From contig NZ_JADALJ010000001.1 of assembly GCF_014876185.1 (NCBI RefSeq), positions 3,019,501-3,083,500 of the forward strand: a DNA stretch of 64,000 bases, written 5' to 3'. This document shows, in pieces, positions 34,573 to 42,741 of this stretch. Position 1 is the first letter of the stretch. Every line of letters begins with the position of its first letter. The notes under the pieces are model-generated. The model was given only the letters and a program-made list of their open reading frames with translations. It was not told the origin of the DNA and searched no databases. The DNA is from Rufibacter sp. LB8 (GTDB lineage Bacteria > Bacteroidota > Bacteroidia > Cytophagales > Hymenobacteraceae). Both the position numbers and the translations under genes were made by a program.

Positions 34573-35793
34573 TTATCCTTCAGAGCCGTCACATTTTTCA
34601 TAAAGAATGGCCAGGCCCTGCCCTACACCAATGCACATGGTAGCTAAACCGTATTTGGCATCTGACCTTCGTTGCATTTCATGCAGCAACGTAGCTGAAA
34701 CGCGGGTACCGCTGGCACCCAGTGGGTGACCTATGGCAATGGAACCACCGTTCACGTTCACTTTGCTTTCATCTAAACCCAACTCCTGCATACAGGCCAC
34801 GGCCTGCGCCGCAAATGCCTCATTCAACTCCACCAAATCTAAATCTTTGACTTCTAACCCAGCACGCTCCAATACTTTTCTGGTGGCGGGCACCGGCCCA
34901 ATGCCCATGTGCGCCGGGTCTACACCCGCTACGGCGGCGCCCACAATCTTGGCCATGGGTTTGAGGTTATGTTTGCGCACGTAATCTCCGCTTACAATTA
35001 AAGCAGCGGCGGCACCGTCATTAATGCCCGAAGAATTCCCGGCGGTTACCGAGCCATTCTCCTTAATAAAGGCAGGTTTCAACTCGGCCAATTTCGCCAA
35101 CGGCGAGAGGCGCGGGTGTTCATCGGTGTCAAATACCAAGGGGTCGCCTTTTTTCTGCGGAAGCGTGACGGGCACAATTTCGTCTTTGAACTTGCCGGCC
35201 TGGGCCGCAGCCTGGTAGCGTTCCTGTGATTGAAGCGCGAAATTATCCTGCGCCTCACGCGTCACGTTCCAGTCGCGGGCTACGTTCTCGGCGGTTTCGC
35301 CCATGGAAAACGGGTGGTACAGTTTTGACAAAGCCGGGTTGATGAAGCGCCAGCCAATGGTGGTGTCATGAATCTCAGGGCTGCGCGACCAGGCCGCATC
35401 TGCTTTCGCCATCACAAACGGCGCGCGCGTCATGCTCTCCACGCCACCGGCAATGTAGACCTCGCCCTCCCCGGCTTTGATAGCGCGGCTGGCATCCATG
35501 ATAGACTGCAGACCCGAAGCGCACAGTCGGTTCACGGTCACGCCGCCAATCTCCTTGGGCAGACCCGCCAGCAGCCCGGCCATGCGGGCCACGTTGCGGT
35601 TGTCTTCGCCGGCTTGGTTGGCCGCGCCCAAGATAATGTCTTCCACGTCTTCGGGGTTCACGCCGGGGTTGCGGGCCATCAGGGCTTTGATCACGTGCGC
35701 GGCCAGGTCATCGGGCCGAACCGTGCTGAGCGACCCCCCGAATTTCCCCACCGGGGTACGTACTATGTCTAGGATATATGCGTCTTGCGCCAT
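34573..35793 (-). CDS. Thiolase (acetyl-CoA acyltransferase)
   Basis: 406 residues, usual length. Motifs: nucleophile Cys in [18 protein letters not shown], the His in [12 protein letters not shown] and the second Cys in [10 protein letters not shown]. It cleaves or forms beta-ketoacyl-CoA with CoA or acetyl-CoA. It resembles FadA/PcaF-type thiolases; no beta-oxidation or paa/pca gene is adjacent, so the pathway stays open. It is divergent from the DUF4293 gene and ends at the terminator at 34523-34560. Confidence 0.93.
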   Translation of the reverse strand: MAQDAYILDIVRTPVGKFGGSLSTVRPDDLAAHVIKALMARNPGVNPEDVEDIILGAANQAGEDNRNVARMAGLLAGLPKEIGGVTVNRLCASGLQSIMDASRAIKAGEGEVYIAGGVESMTRAPFVMAKADAAWSRSPEIHDTTIGWRFINPALSKLYHPFSMGETAENVARDWNVTREAQDNFALQSQERYQAAAQAGKFKDEIVPVTLPQKKGDPLVFDTDEHPRLSPLAKLAELKPAFIKENGSVTAGNSSGINDGAAAALIVSGDYVRKHNLKPMAKIVGAAVAGVDPAHMGIGPVPATRKVLERAGLEVKDLDLVELNEAFAAQAVACMQELGLDESKVNVNGGSIAIGHPLGASGTRVSATLLHEMQRRSDAKYGLATMCIGVGQGLAILYEKCDGSEG

Positions 35794-35811
35794 GGATTGC
35801 CAAGTTTTATG

Positions 35812-35819
35812 TAGCTTTG
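35812..35819 (+). promoter_or_regulatory. Candidate -7 element of the DUF4293 gene
   Basis: TAGCTTTG fits TAnnTTTG and lies 30 bp before the ATG at 35850. A matching TTTG 19 bp upstream is not seen. Confidence 0.4.
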
Positions 35820-35849
35820 TAAACTATCTGCAAGTTAACTAACCCTGTT

Positions 35850-36317
35850 ATGATACAAAGAATTCAAAGCGTGTTTCTCTTCCTTTTAGTGGTGGCCATG
35901 GTATCTCTGTTCTTTTTGCCCATCTGGGCGAAAACCAACCCCGCTGACAACCAGGAATATGTGCTCACCGCTTATCAGTTAGGCCCCGTGAACGGTGCCG
36001 CCACTACCAGCACCATCTTCATTGCCGTGCTCGCCGGCCTGGCCGGACTAATTGCCCTTTACGAGATTTTCCAGTACAAGAACCGTCTTACGCAAATGAA
36101 ACTGGGCATGCTTAATTCCCTGGTAATGGCAGGTTTGATGGGCTTGGTGTTCTACTATTCTTCTTACGTAGGCGAAGACCTGGTAAAAACTACTACGCAA
36201 GGCGACTACCTCTCAGGCTTCTATCTTCCGGCAGTTGGTCTGTTAATGAACGTACTGGCCAACCGTTTCATCAAGCGTGACGAGGATTTGGTGAGGTCTA
36301 TGGATAGGCTGCGCTAG
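35850..36317 (+). CDS. DUF4293 family membrane protein
   Basis: 155 residues with four membrane helices (about 5-25, 50-72, 84-104, 118-140), starting MIQRIQSVFLFLLVVAMVSL, the typical opening of DUF4293. This family is restricted to Bacteroidota and has no known function. It is followed after 24 bp by a dispersed palindrome with a T-tract that forms a full terminator. Confidence 0.88.
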   Translation: MIQRIQSVFLFLLVVAMVSLFFLPIWAKTNPADNQEYVLTAYQLGPVNGAATTSTIFIAVLAGLAGLIALYEIFQYKNRLTQMKLGMLNSLVMAGLMGLVFYYSSYVGEDLVKTTTQGDYLSGFYLPAVGLLMNVLANRFIKRDEDLVRSMDRLR

Positions 36318-36341
36318 GCGATATTTGATTTTTCTTTTCAA

Positions 36342-36382
36342 CCCGTTTTGGGGCTCATTTCCGGAAATGAGCCCCAAAACGG
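36342..36382 (+). terminator. Dispersed palindrome acting as terminator of DUF4293 gene
   Basis: CCCGTTTTGGGGCTCATTTC / GGAAATGAGCCCCAAAACGG followed by TTTTTTCTTTTTT, 24 bp after the stop codon. The best terminator-like copy of the family. Confidence 0.82.
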
Positions 36383-36477
36383 TTTTTTCTTTTTTCACGT
36401 CATCCTGAGCATTCCTGAGGCGGTAGCCAAAAGTAGCGAACGAAGCGAAGGGAAGCTCTCGCAGATAGAAATTGAAC

Positions 36478-36503
36478 GTCATCCTGAGCTTGTCGAAGGA
36501 TCT
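36478..36503. repeat. REP unit (CATCCTGAGCTTGTCGAAGGAT type)
   Basis: Short hairpin CATCCTGAGCTTGTCGAAGG, a sequence type dispersed in many bacterial genomes; a decayed relative is at 36397-36425. Confidence 0.6.
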
Positions 36504-36549
36504 AACGAAGATTATTGCTTTCCTCTTCTTGACTTTCAGAGGTGTACAA

Positions 36550-36600
36550 GCAGTTTCCTTCGCCGTTGGTGGTATTATCACCAACGGCGAAGGAAACTGC
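36550..36600. repeat. GTTGGTG hairpin with perfect 22-bp arms
   Basis: Arms start GCAGTTTCCTTCGCCGTTGG and pair exactly across a 7-nt centre. Larger relative of 14465-14496. Confidence 0.7.
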
Positions 36601-36921
36601 GTTCCCAGCTGCCATTGTGCATGCAGTTTGCTTTCCTTCCAAATGACCGCTGCATCCCGAGTTCTACAAGACGGCCTTTTCCATTGCCGGGCTCCGAGCG
36701 CTCACGGCCGCGAGGCCCCGCCTTCCCCTCTCGCACTGCCCGTCTTGGCCATGACTGTTATCTGCCTGTAGTTCCCGTCGTTCAAGGCCAACCCGCGAGG
36801 CGCTCGATGGAAAGGCTGGAAAAGGTACAGTTTGAAAGGCAGTCTGCGTTTTGGGCATCAGCAGTGCTGCCTGCTCAAAAGACTTCACAGGTTTTGGAAA
36901 CCTGTGAGGTCTGCGCCAATT

Positions 36922-36958
36922 GCGTTTTCGGGCTCTAAACTGGAAATGGAGGAGAAAA
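36922..36958. repeat. Dispersed palindrome, heavily decayed
   Basis: GCGTTTTCGGGCTC is kept on the left; the right half (GGAAATGGAGGAGAAAAC) is decayed. Confidence 0.55.
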
Positions 36959-37020
36959 CAAGCATATCATTCTCTACCGCAAGTTTAGCGACAGCGTAAC
37001 TTGCGGCAGAGGTTTTTGTA

Positions 37021-37043
37021 GAGACTAGGCACTGCCTTGTCTC
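37021..37043. repeat. GAGACAAGGCA hairpin, second copy
   Basis: GAGACTAGGCA-C-TGCCTTGTCTC; compare 32399-32421. Confidence 0.6.
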
Positions 37044-37150
37044 CAACGGTCGAGGACCCGACGAACGCCTGCTCAAAAGACCTCGTAGTGTGCGCAGCTC
37101 CTACGAGTGTCTCCGCCAAAGACCTTTTCTTCCACAACACATATTCCCAA

Positions 37151-37187
37151 AAACTCCCCTCCTATTCTAGGAGGGGCTGGAGGTGTT
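37151..37187. repeat. C-rich REP-like hairpin
   Basis: CTCCCCTCCTATTCTAGGAG hairpin, then GGGCTGGAGGTG; just downstream of the DUF4476 gene end. Confidence 0.55.
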
Positions 37188-37199
37188 CATTATCCTATG

Positions 37200-37886
37200 T
37201 TACCGCTTATAGATAAAATCCTGGAGTTGGTGTTTGCTGCTGGGGAGATCCACGGCGTCTATAACCCGGGGAAACTCTCTGAGGTCGCAGATATAGGCAT
37301 AGGCGAATTTGGCGAGGGCTACGCGGCGGTCTTCAAAATTGATGGCCTGCATCAGCAGCAAAAGGTCATCGGTGTAGAGGCTGCCGGCCAGTTTGAGTTC
37401 GCCTTTGGCAATTTCCAGGCGACGGTCGTCAAAACCTTCTTCTTTCATAAACCTAAGGGTGCGCTCTATCTGCCGTTCATCCATGGCCCCACGGCATTCT
37501 GCGTTGTTGGGTGCATCTGGGTTGGGAAGCGGCGCTTGCGGCTGCAAAGGAATTTCCTCCACCTTCCGGAGCACAAACCCTGCGCGCCGGGCGGGCTCCA
37601 GCACATAGATTGCCTCAAACCCGGCCTTCAGGAAAACCTGCGCCCTGATGTTGAGCGGCCGTCCGCGCCGGACTACTTTCAAATCGAGCCAATAGTTACC
37701 GGCGGGCAGATCAGCCACGGCCACGCGGTTAGAGGCCACGGTGTTGATCACTTTTCCACCCAGGACTACGTAAAACCGTTCGCCGCGCTGGCTTTCCACT
37801 AAGATAGCAGCTTCCCGTGGTGCCTGGGCTTGCGCCAGGCTGGTGAATAGAAATAGGAAGAAAACGGAGAAGTAGAATCTGGTCAT
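37200..37886 (-). CDS. Exported DUF4476 protein
   Basis: 228 residues from the ATG at 37886, which begins the signal peptide (MTRFYFSVFFLFLFTSLAQA); an ATG 18 bp upstream adds nothing. The C-terminal 90 residues match DUF4476 (FDDRRLEIAKGELK, INFEDRRVALAKFAYAYICD), a helical-repeat domain common in Bacteroidota. The middle has a small beta-rich domain. Function unknown. Confidence 0.8.
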   Translation of the reverse strand: MTRFYFSVFFLFLFTSLAQAQAPREAAILVESQRGERFYVVLGGKVINTVASNRVAVADLPAGNYWLDLKVVRRGRPLNIRAQVFLKAGFEAIYVLEPARRAGFVLRKVEEIPLQPQAPLPNPDAPNNAECRGAMDERQIERTLRFMKEEGFDDRRLEIAKGELKLAGSLYTDDLLLLMQAINFEDRRVALAKFAYAYICDLREFPRVIDAVDLPSSKHQLQDFIYKR

Positions 37887-37968
37887 GGCCGTAACAATTA
37901 GCACGTAAGCAATGCGTGGCCAAATCCAAATATTATGCCAAATCTATATTCCGAAGGGAAAAAGAAAT

Positions 37969-38010
37969 CCCGTTTTCGGGCTCGTTTCTGAAAACGGAGC
38001 CGAAAACGGG
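37969..38010. repeat. Dispersed palindrome
   Basis: CCCGTTTTCGGGCTCGTTTC pairs with AAACGGAGCCGAAAACGGG. Lies between divergent signals upstream of DUF4476 and downstream of purM. Confidence 0.75.
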
Positions 38011-38073
38011 AGTGCGCTGTCAGCCTGGAAAGAGCTTGTGGGCAAACTGTGGAAGCGTTTAATAATTGCTTGT

Positions 38074-38110
38074 CTAGCTTGCCACCGAGATCCTTTCAGG
38101 ATGACAGAAA
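38074..38110. repeat. Single CCTGAAAGGATC REP unit
   Basis: GAGATCCTTTCAGGATGACA with the usual AGCTTGCCACC lead; compare 11070-11243 and 30085-30178. It lies 30 bp after the purM stop. Confidence 0.6.
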
Positions 38111-38139
38111 AGATGCAAGACCAAACTGGCTGTAACCAA

Positions 38140-39309
38140 TTATCCTTGGTACTTGAACTCGCCGTAGGGGCTGGTGATGGTGAGTTCGTTTTGTTGGCTG
38201 GCTTCTACGCGGCCAATAATCTGGGCGTCCAGGTTGAACGACTTCGCAATAGAAATCAAATCCTGGGCAATATTTTCAGGCACATAAATCTCCAAACGAT
38301 GGCCCATGTTGAAAACCTTGTACATTTCCTGCCAGCTGGTGTTGCTCTGCTCCTGAATTAGCCTGAACAGCGGCGGAACGGACAACAAATTGTCTTTGAT
38401 GATGTGCACGTTTTTGGTGAAATGCAGCACTTTGGTCTGCGCCCCGCCGCTGCAATGCACCATGCCGTGTAATTGGCTTCTATAATCTTTTAAAATAGCC
38501 TGCACCAAAGGCGCGTAGGTTCTGGTTGGCGACAACACCAATTTCCCCACGGTAAGGCCGGTTTCTTCATTGATGTCTGTGAGGCTGCAGTTGCCGGAAT
38601 ACACCAAATCTGCGGGTACGGCCGGGTCAAAGCTTTCTGGGTACTGCTTGGCCAGGTAATTACCGAACATATCATGGCGGGCGCTGGTGAGTCCATTGCT
38701 GCCCATGCCACCGTTGTACTCGGTTTCATAAGTGGTCTGGCCGTAAGACGAAAAGCCGACAATCACATCGCCGGGCTGGATAGTGTGGTTGGAGATAACC
38801 TCAGAGCGTTTCATGCGGGCGGTCACGGTGCTGTCCACAATGATGGTACGCACCAAATCGCCCACATCAGCGGTTTCGCCGCCGGTGCTGTAAATGCCGA
38901 TGCCGTTGTCTCTGAGCATCTGCAGGACTTCCTCGGTGCCGTTGATGATGGCGGCAATCACTTCGCCAGGCACCAGGTTCTTGTTGCGGCCAATGGTGGA
39001 AGACAGCAGAATATTATCGGTGGCGCCCACGCACAAAAGGTCATCAGTATTCATGATGATGGCATCTTGCGCAATCCCTTTCCAGACAGATAAGTCACCG
39101 GTTTCACGCCAGTAAAGATACGCTAAGGCAGATTTGGTACCGGCGCCGTCGGCGTGCATAATGTTGCAATAATCGGGGTCGCCCACCAGCAGGTCTGGAA
39201 TGATTTTGCAGAATGCCTGGGGAAACAAGCCTTTGTCAATGTTCTTGATGGCGTTGTGTACGTCTTCTTTGGAGGCCGAAACGCCGCGCTGCAAATACCG
39301 GTTTTCCAT
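38140..39309 (-). CDS. purM: Phosphoribosylformylglycinamidine cyclo-ligase (AIR synthase)
   Basis: 389 residues from the ATG at 39309 (MENRYLQRGVSASKEDVHNA); an upstream ATG adds 15 residues not typical of PurM. It shows HADGAGTKSA, the ATP-binding TDDLLCVGA, GGETADVGD, and VGFSSYGQT blocks. It makes aminoimidazole ribotide from FGAM with ATP in purine synthesis. This is the longer Bacteroidota form. No other pur gene is adjacent. Confidence 0.9.
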   Translation of the reverse strand: MENRYLQRGVSASKEDVHNAIKNIDKGLFPQAFCKIIPDLLVGDPDYCNIMHADGAGTKSALAYLYWRETGDLSVWKGIAQDAIIMNTDDLLCVGATDNILLSSTIGRNKNLVPGEVIAAIINGTEEVLQMLRDNGIGIYSTGGETADVGDLVRTIIVDSTVTARMKRSEVISNHTIQPGDVIVGFSSYGQTTYETEYNGGMGSNGLTSARHDMFGNYLAKQYPESFDPAVPADLVYSGNCSLTDINEETGLTVGKLVLSPTRTYAPLVQAILKDYRSQLHGMVHCSGGAQTKVLHFTKNVHIIKDNLLSVPPLFRLIQEQSNTSWQEMYKVFNMGHRLEIYVPENIAQDLISIAKSFNLDAQIIGRVEASQQNELTITSPYGEFKYQG

Positions 39310-39331
39310 GGGTGGGCAAGGTTGAGTAAAG

Positions 39332-39371
39332 CCGTTTTGGCCTGTGTTTGGCAAATGGAGCCCGAAAACGG
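39332..39371. repeat. Dispersed palindrome, decayed
   Basis: CCGTTTTGGCCTGTGTTTG with GGAGCCCGAAAACGG; upstream of purM. Confidence 0.6.
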
Positions 39372-39394
39372 AAACCGGTTGCGGGGCAAAAATA

Positions 39395-39428
39395 AGAAAG
39401 CCTCCCGGTTATGGGAGGCTTTTCTTTC
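39395..39428 (-). terminator. Terminator of the small membrane protein / OmpA-lipoprotein unit
   Basis: AAGAAAGCCTCCC-GGTTAT-GGGAGGCTTTTCTT; symmetrical hairpin nine bases after the stop of the 39437-39649 gene. Confidence 0.8.
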
Positions 39429-39436
39429 TCTATTTC

Positions 39437-39649
39437 TTATCTGGACGTGTTTTGCTCTTTATAGCGCCGCACATAATACGCCAACAGCAGCATCATCCCG
39501 AAACTCACACTGAAACCATCCAGGAAATCAGCAGCGCCACCTGGAATGATATACGTAAAGACATTCACCGCACTGAAAATGGAGAAAATGCCGATGCCCG
39601 TGAACAGAATCCCGAAAATCAGTAAAAGAAAATTGGCCATCTGCTGCAA
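39437..39649 (-). CDS. Small membrane protein, two helices
   Basis: 70 residues (or 67 from the second ATG at 39640). Two hydrophobic segments (about 5-28 and 45-62) and a basic tail (YVRRYKEQNTSR). It starts three bases after the OmpA-lipoprotein stop and is followed by a terminator, so it is the last gene of that unit. No family recognised. Confidence 0.65.
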   Translation of the reverse strand: MQQMANFLLLIFGILFTGIGIFSIFSAVNVFTYIIPGGAADFLDGFSVSFGMMLLLAYYVRRYKEQNTSR

Positions 39650-39652
39650 GGA

Positions 39653-41578
39653 TTACTCGTCAATACGGGTCACCTTGAACTCGGTGCGGCGGTTCCGCTG
39701 GTGCTCTTCCTCGGTTTTGGCGTTGCGCACCACCGGTTGGGCCTCACCGTAACCGCGGGCCGTGATGCGGGCTGGGTCAATGCCTTTGGAAATGATGTAA
39801 TCCACGGCACTCTGCGCCCGGCGTTGCGACAGGTCTTGGTTGTACTTGTCATTGCCGCGGCTATCTGTGTGCGAACTCAGTTCAATGGTGATTTTAGGGT
39901 TGTCTACCAGCGTCTGCACCAGTTTGTCTAGTTCCACGGCGGCGTCTGGCCTGATATCAGACTTGTCATAGTCATAGAAAATATTCTCTACCACAATGGC
40001 TCTGTTGCGCACAATCTTGCTGAGCGTGAGCGTGGTGCTAAGTCTGATTTCGGTCAATGGGTTTGTGAGTTCACTCTGCGGCGGTGTTTTGCCCTGCGTC
40101 ACCACAGACTGCCGCGCCGCGAAATAGCCTTCCCGCTCGCCTAACACAGAATACACGCTGGCGCTGTCTAACTTAAAGGTGAAAGCGCCGGTGGCATCTG
40201 AAAGTACTTCGGTGACTTTTACGCCTTGGGCGTTCTGCAGCGTCACGCGGGCGTTGGCCATGGGCGTGGTGGTGTTAGTAGTTGTGTTTCGCTCCAGCAC
40301 GCGGCCGTCTACAAAGAAATTGACCAGTTTGGGTTGACGTTTCTCGAAGGCGTAGATATCATCGCCGCCCTGCCCTCCGGCGCGGTTAGAGGCGAAGAAG
40401 CCTTTCTCGGTCTCGGTGAAGAAGATGGAGAAATCATCACCTATGGAATTGATAGGCGTACCGAGATTAATCACCGAATCGCCATTGATTCTAAACAAAT
40501 CCAGTCCGCCCAGACCGCTGTGTCCGTCTGAGGCGATGTACAGAGTACCATCTGGCGCCACGTGCGGAAATGCCTCGTTGCCGGGCGTGTTGATGGTGGG
40601 TCCTAAATTTTCAGGACGAGAAAATCTTCCACCGGCATCTAAAGTTGTCTTCCAGATGTCATTCCCGCCTTGGCCGCCGCGGCGGTCTGAGGAGAAATAA
40701 AGCGTTTTGCCATCGGGCGAGAAAGCAGGCGTGGCGTCCCAGGCGGAGTTTTCGTTGAAGCTCAACAAAGTGGCTTCTGACCAAGTGCCGGTTTTAAACT
40801 GTGATACATACAAATCCACGTCTTGCCGACCAGACTTCTTACCGCTGTTGCTTCTGGCAAAGACCATGGTTCGGCCCTGGTTGGTGAAGGCTGGCGTGGC
40901 ATCATGAATACCGGGCGCGGTGCCGGGGCCTTCCAGCGGTCTCAAAGAGGCTGGCGCGGCAGAACCCGTATCTGCTACGGCCACGAAATAGATATTCTGG
41001 AAGCCTTCGCCGTTGCCCAGGTATTTGGTTTCCTCTCGGCTAGCCGAGAAAAAAAGCTGGCCTTCGCGCACCACGGGCGCAAACTCAGAGGCGGCGGTGT
41101 TAGTGCCGGGCACCGGGCGTACCAATTGGTAAGAGGGTTTATTGAGAATGGAAGGCAATACCTTGAGGTTCTCAACTTCGCGCTGGGCTTCTTTAATGAA
41201 GGTGCGGTTGGTGGCCACGGCCAGATAACTCTGGAGTTGCGCGGCGGCTTCTTCATATTTGCCGGCGGCTTTGAGGGCCTTGCCGTAGCGGAAAAGGGTT
41301 TCGTCGTTTTTCACCCCGGCGTCAAGGGCGGCTTTGTAGTATTGGTCGGTTTGTGCGAGGCGGTTAGAGAGGCGGTAGGCCTCAGCGAGCTTGAAGTTGA
41401 CCGGGCCCGGATTCTTGCCTTTCGCCAGCGCGGCCTGGTAATTTTCTATCGCCAGCTGGTATTCGCCTTGGGCAAAGTCTTTGTCGCCTTTCTGCACGGC
41501 GCTCCGGAACGGGCCACAACCCGAAGCTAGCAACGTTAGGGCAGTGCCCAGGACCAAAATTCTATGTTTCAGCATCAT
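39653..41578 (-). CDS. OmpA-family lipoprotein with TPR and beta-propeller (PorE-like)
   Basis: 641 residues. Lipoprotein signal with lipobox LLASGC (Cys about 21), tetratricopeptide repeats (about 30-135: GEYQLAIENYQAAL), PD40-type beta-propeller (about 160-400: PAFSPDGKTLYFSSDRRGGQ), a carboxypeptidase-like regulatory domain (about 415-495) and a C-terminal OmpA peptidoglycan-binding domain (ELSSHTDSRGNDKYNQDLSQ). This order is that of PorE, a type IX secretion system component that binds peptidoglycan, but Bacteroidota carry several paralogues with the same layout, so I give no symbol. It would be held at the inner face of the outer membrane. Confidence 0.88.
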   Translation of the reverse strand: MMLKHRILVLGTALTLLASGCGPFRSAVQKGDKDFAQGEYQLAIENYQAALAKGKNPGPVNFKLAEAYRLSNRLAQTDQYYKAALDAGVKNDETLFRYGKALKAAGKYEEAAAQLQSYLAVATNRTFIKEAQREVENLKVLPSILNKPSYQLVRPVPGTNTAASEFAPVVREGQLFFSASREETKYLGNGEGFQNIYFVAVADTGSAAPASLRPLEGPGTAPGIHDATPAFTNQGRTMVFARSNSGKKSGRQDVDLYVSQFKTGTWSEATLLSFNENSAWDATPAFSPDGKTLYFSSDRRGGQGGNDIWKTTLDAGGRFSRPENLGPTINTPGNEAFPHVAPDGTLYIASDGHSGLGGLDLFRINGDSVINLGTPINSIGDDFSIFFTETEKGFFASNRAGGQGGDDIYAFEKRQPKLVNFFVDGRVLERNTTTNTTTPMANARVTLQNAQGVKVTEVLSDATGAFTFKLDSASVYSVLGEREGYFAARQSVVTQGKTPPQSELTNPLTEIRLSTTLTLSKIVRNRAIVVENIFYDYDKSDIRPDAAVELDKLVQTLVDNPKITIELSSHTDSRGNDKYNQDLSQRRAQSAVDYIISKGIDPARITARGYGEAQPVVRNAKTEEEHQRNRRTEFKVTRIDE

Positions 41579-41599
41579 GCAGTACTACGCGTAAAAGCT

Positions 41600-42082
41600 C
41601 TAAAAGTAACGGGCCAGCCAGGTTTCTTTGGCTGGTTTGGGCCAGTGGTCTTGCACGCCGCCCACGGTCTCCACCAAGGTGTCAAAATATAAGGTATCTG
41701 GGGATAAAGAACCATCGGCCACTTTCTTTTTCACCTCGGGCAAGGAAACGGTCTGCACGCCGTCTGCCGTCTTGAACGCCAGGCGGGTACGGTCAAAGAA
41801 TCCAACGTTGAAATCCTGTTCTAATTGCCTTAAATAGTTGACGGACTTGTCAATGGAGCAGCCGCTGGCGCTGGCCACTTGTTCATTGGTGGCCAGAAAC
41901 AGGAAATGCCGCTCCCGTATGGCAAACGAAGCCTGCAAATCACGCCCGTGGCTGCTCCACTCGGTCACAAACGCCAGCAGTTGCTGGTTCATCTGCGCTT
42001 CTTCTTCAGAGGTGAGCGGCCGGCTGAGTTGGTAGACCCACACGCGGCTCTGGGGCGGTAACTGGTGAAAGGGAACGTACAT
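41600..42082 (-). CDS. Conserved protein of unknown function
   Basis: 160 residues, cytoplasmic by composition. It starts MYVPFHQLPPQSRVWVYQLS and has a compact alpha/beta pattern with no catalytic motif. Similar Bacteroidota proteins are often labelled ABC transporter ATPase, but no Walker A or signature motif is present, so that label would be wrong here. It lies 21 bp upstream of the OmpA lipoprotein gene and is probably in the same unit. Confidence 0.7.
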   Translation of the reverse strand: MYVPFHQLPPQSRVWVYQLSRPLTSEEEAQMNQQLLAFVTEWSSHGRDLQASFAIRERHFLFLATNEQVASASGCSIDKSVNYLRQLEQDFNVGFFDRTRLAFKTADGVQTVSLPEVKKKVADGSLSPDTLYFDTLVETVGGVQDHWPKPAKETWLARYF

Positions 42083-42156
42083 TGGTTAATGTGCTGGTTT
42101 TGGTTTTGAGTATCATGTAGCAAGTACCAGGTAGCAATACACATGATTTCTGTTTT

Positions 42157-42196
42157 CCGTTTTTGGCCTCGTTTCTGGAAATGAGGCCGAAAACGG
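42157..42196. repeat. Dispersed palindrome
   Basis: CCGTTTTTGGCCTCGTTTC pairs with AAATGAGGCCGAAAACGG. Confidence 0.75.
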
Positions 42197-42260
42197 AAAT
42201 TTGGTTCTGGTTGTTTAATCTTTCCCTGCTTCAAGTTTTCAACTTGGAGCCATCCATGAT

Positions 42261-42616
42261 GGAAGTTTATCAACTTCCATATTTTTCATTTACAACAAGC
42301 GATTGGAGTACATCCGCTTTGCTGTTCAGATTTGCTTTAATTTGCTCTTCCGGATTTATCAATCCGGAAGTTGTCTGTCGGGGATTTATCAATCCCCGTG
42401 CCTGCTTTTTCCCAATTGACCAGCAACGGGGATTAGGAAATCCCCGACAGAGTGGTTCAGGATTAGAAATCCCGAACAGCAAATGTGAAGCAGCGCAGTC
42501 GCCTTCTGCCTCCTGTCGCAAGTTTAGCGATAGCGTAACTTGTGGCTAGATATGTTGGAAGTTTATAAACTTCCTTATTCCCTTTATCTGTAAGTACGCA
42601 AGTTGATAAACTTGCG
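42261..42616. repeat. Cluster of six hairpins with TTTATCAA-type centres
   Basis: GGAAGTTTATCAACTTCC (42261), CTTCCGGATTTATCAATCCG (42347), CGGGGATTTATCAATCCCCG (42379), CGGGGATTAGGAAATCCCCG (42427), GGAAGTTTATAAACTTCC (42557) and CGCAAGTTGATAAACTTGCG (42597). Arms differ in sequence while the centre is kept, which looks like repeated insertion or compensated change. Confidence 0.7.
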
Positions 42617-42664
42617 GCGTGTAAAGCTCCAAGTTACGCTACCGCTAAACTTGAAGCAGAAAAG

Positions 42665-42703
42665 GCGTTTTTGGCTCCGTTTCCAGAAATGAGCCCGAAA
42701 ACG
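42665..42703. repeat. Dispersed palindrome
   Basis: GCGTTTTTGGCTCCGTTTC pairs with GAAATGAGCCCGAAAACGC; about 40 bp after the Fe-S protein stop on the minus strand. Confidence 0.72.
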
Positions 42704-42741
42704 CACTCAGCCTCTTGATACCTGATACCTGCTACTAAATG

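Larger units (their letters stand above)
36318..37199. other. 880-bp gene-free region made of repeats
   Basis: No supported gene. It holds palindromes at 36342-36382 and 36922-36958, REP units TCATCCTGAG... at 36397-36425 and 36478-36503, a 51-bp hairpin (36550-36600), small hairpins near 36886-36908 and 36977-37014, a GAGAC hairpin (37021-37043) and a C-rich unit (37151-37187). Confidence 0.6.
42083..42741. other. 660-bp gene-free region with a hairpin cluster
   Basis: No supported gene. Between 42261 and 42616 there are six short perfect hairpins of one type (arms around TTTATCAA or a variant), flanked by dispersed palindromes at 42157-42196 and 42665-42703, and CAAGTTTAGC...GTAACTTG repeats near 42520 and 42635. 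Confidence 0.6.

Noticed and set aside
41600-42082. ABC transporter ATPase label for the 160-residue protein
   Set aside because: No Walker A, Walker B or signature motif is present.
42261-42616. CRISPR-like spacing of short repeats
   Set aside because: The units are hairpins with differing arms and irregular spacing, not identical repeats with uniform spacers, and no cas gene is present.
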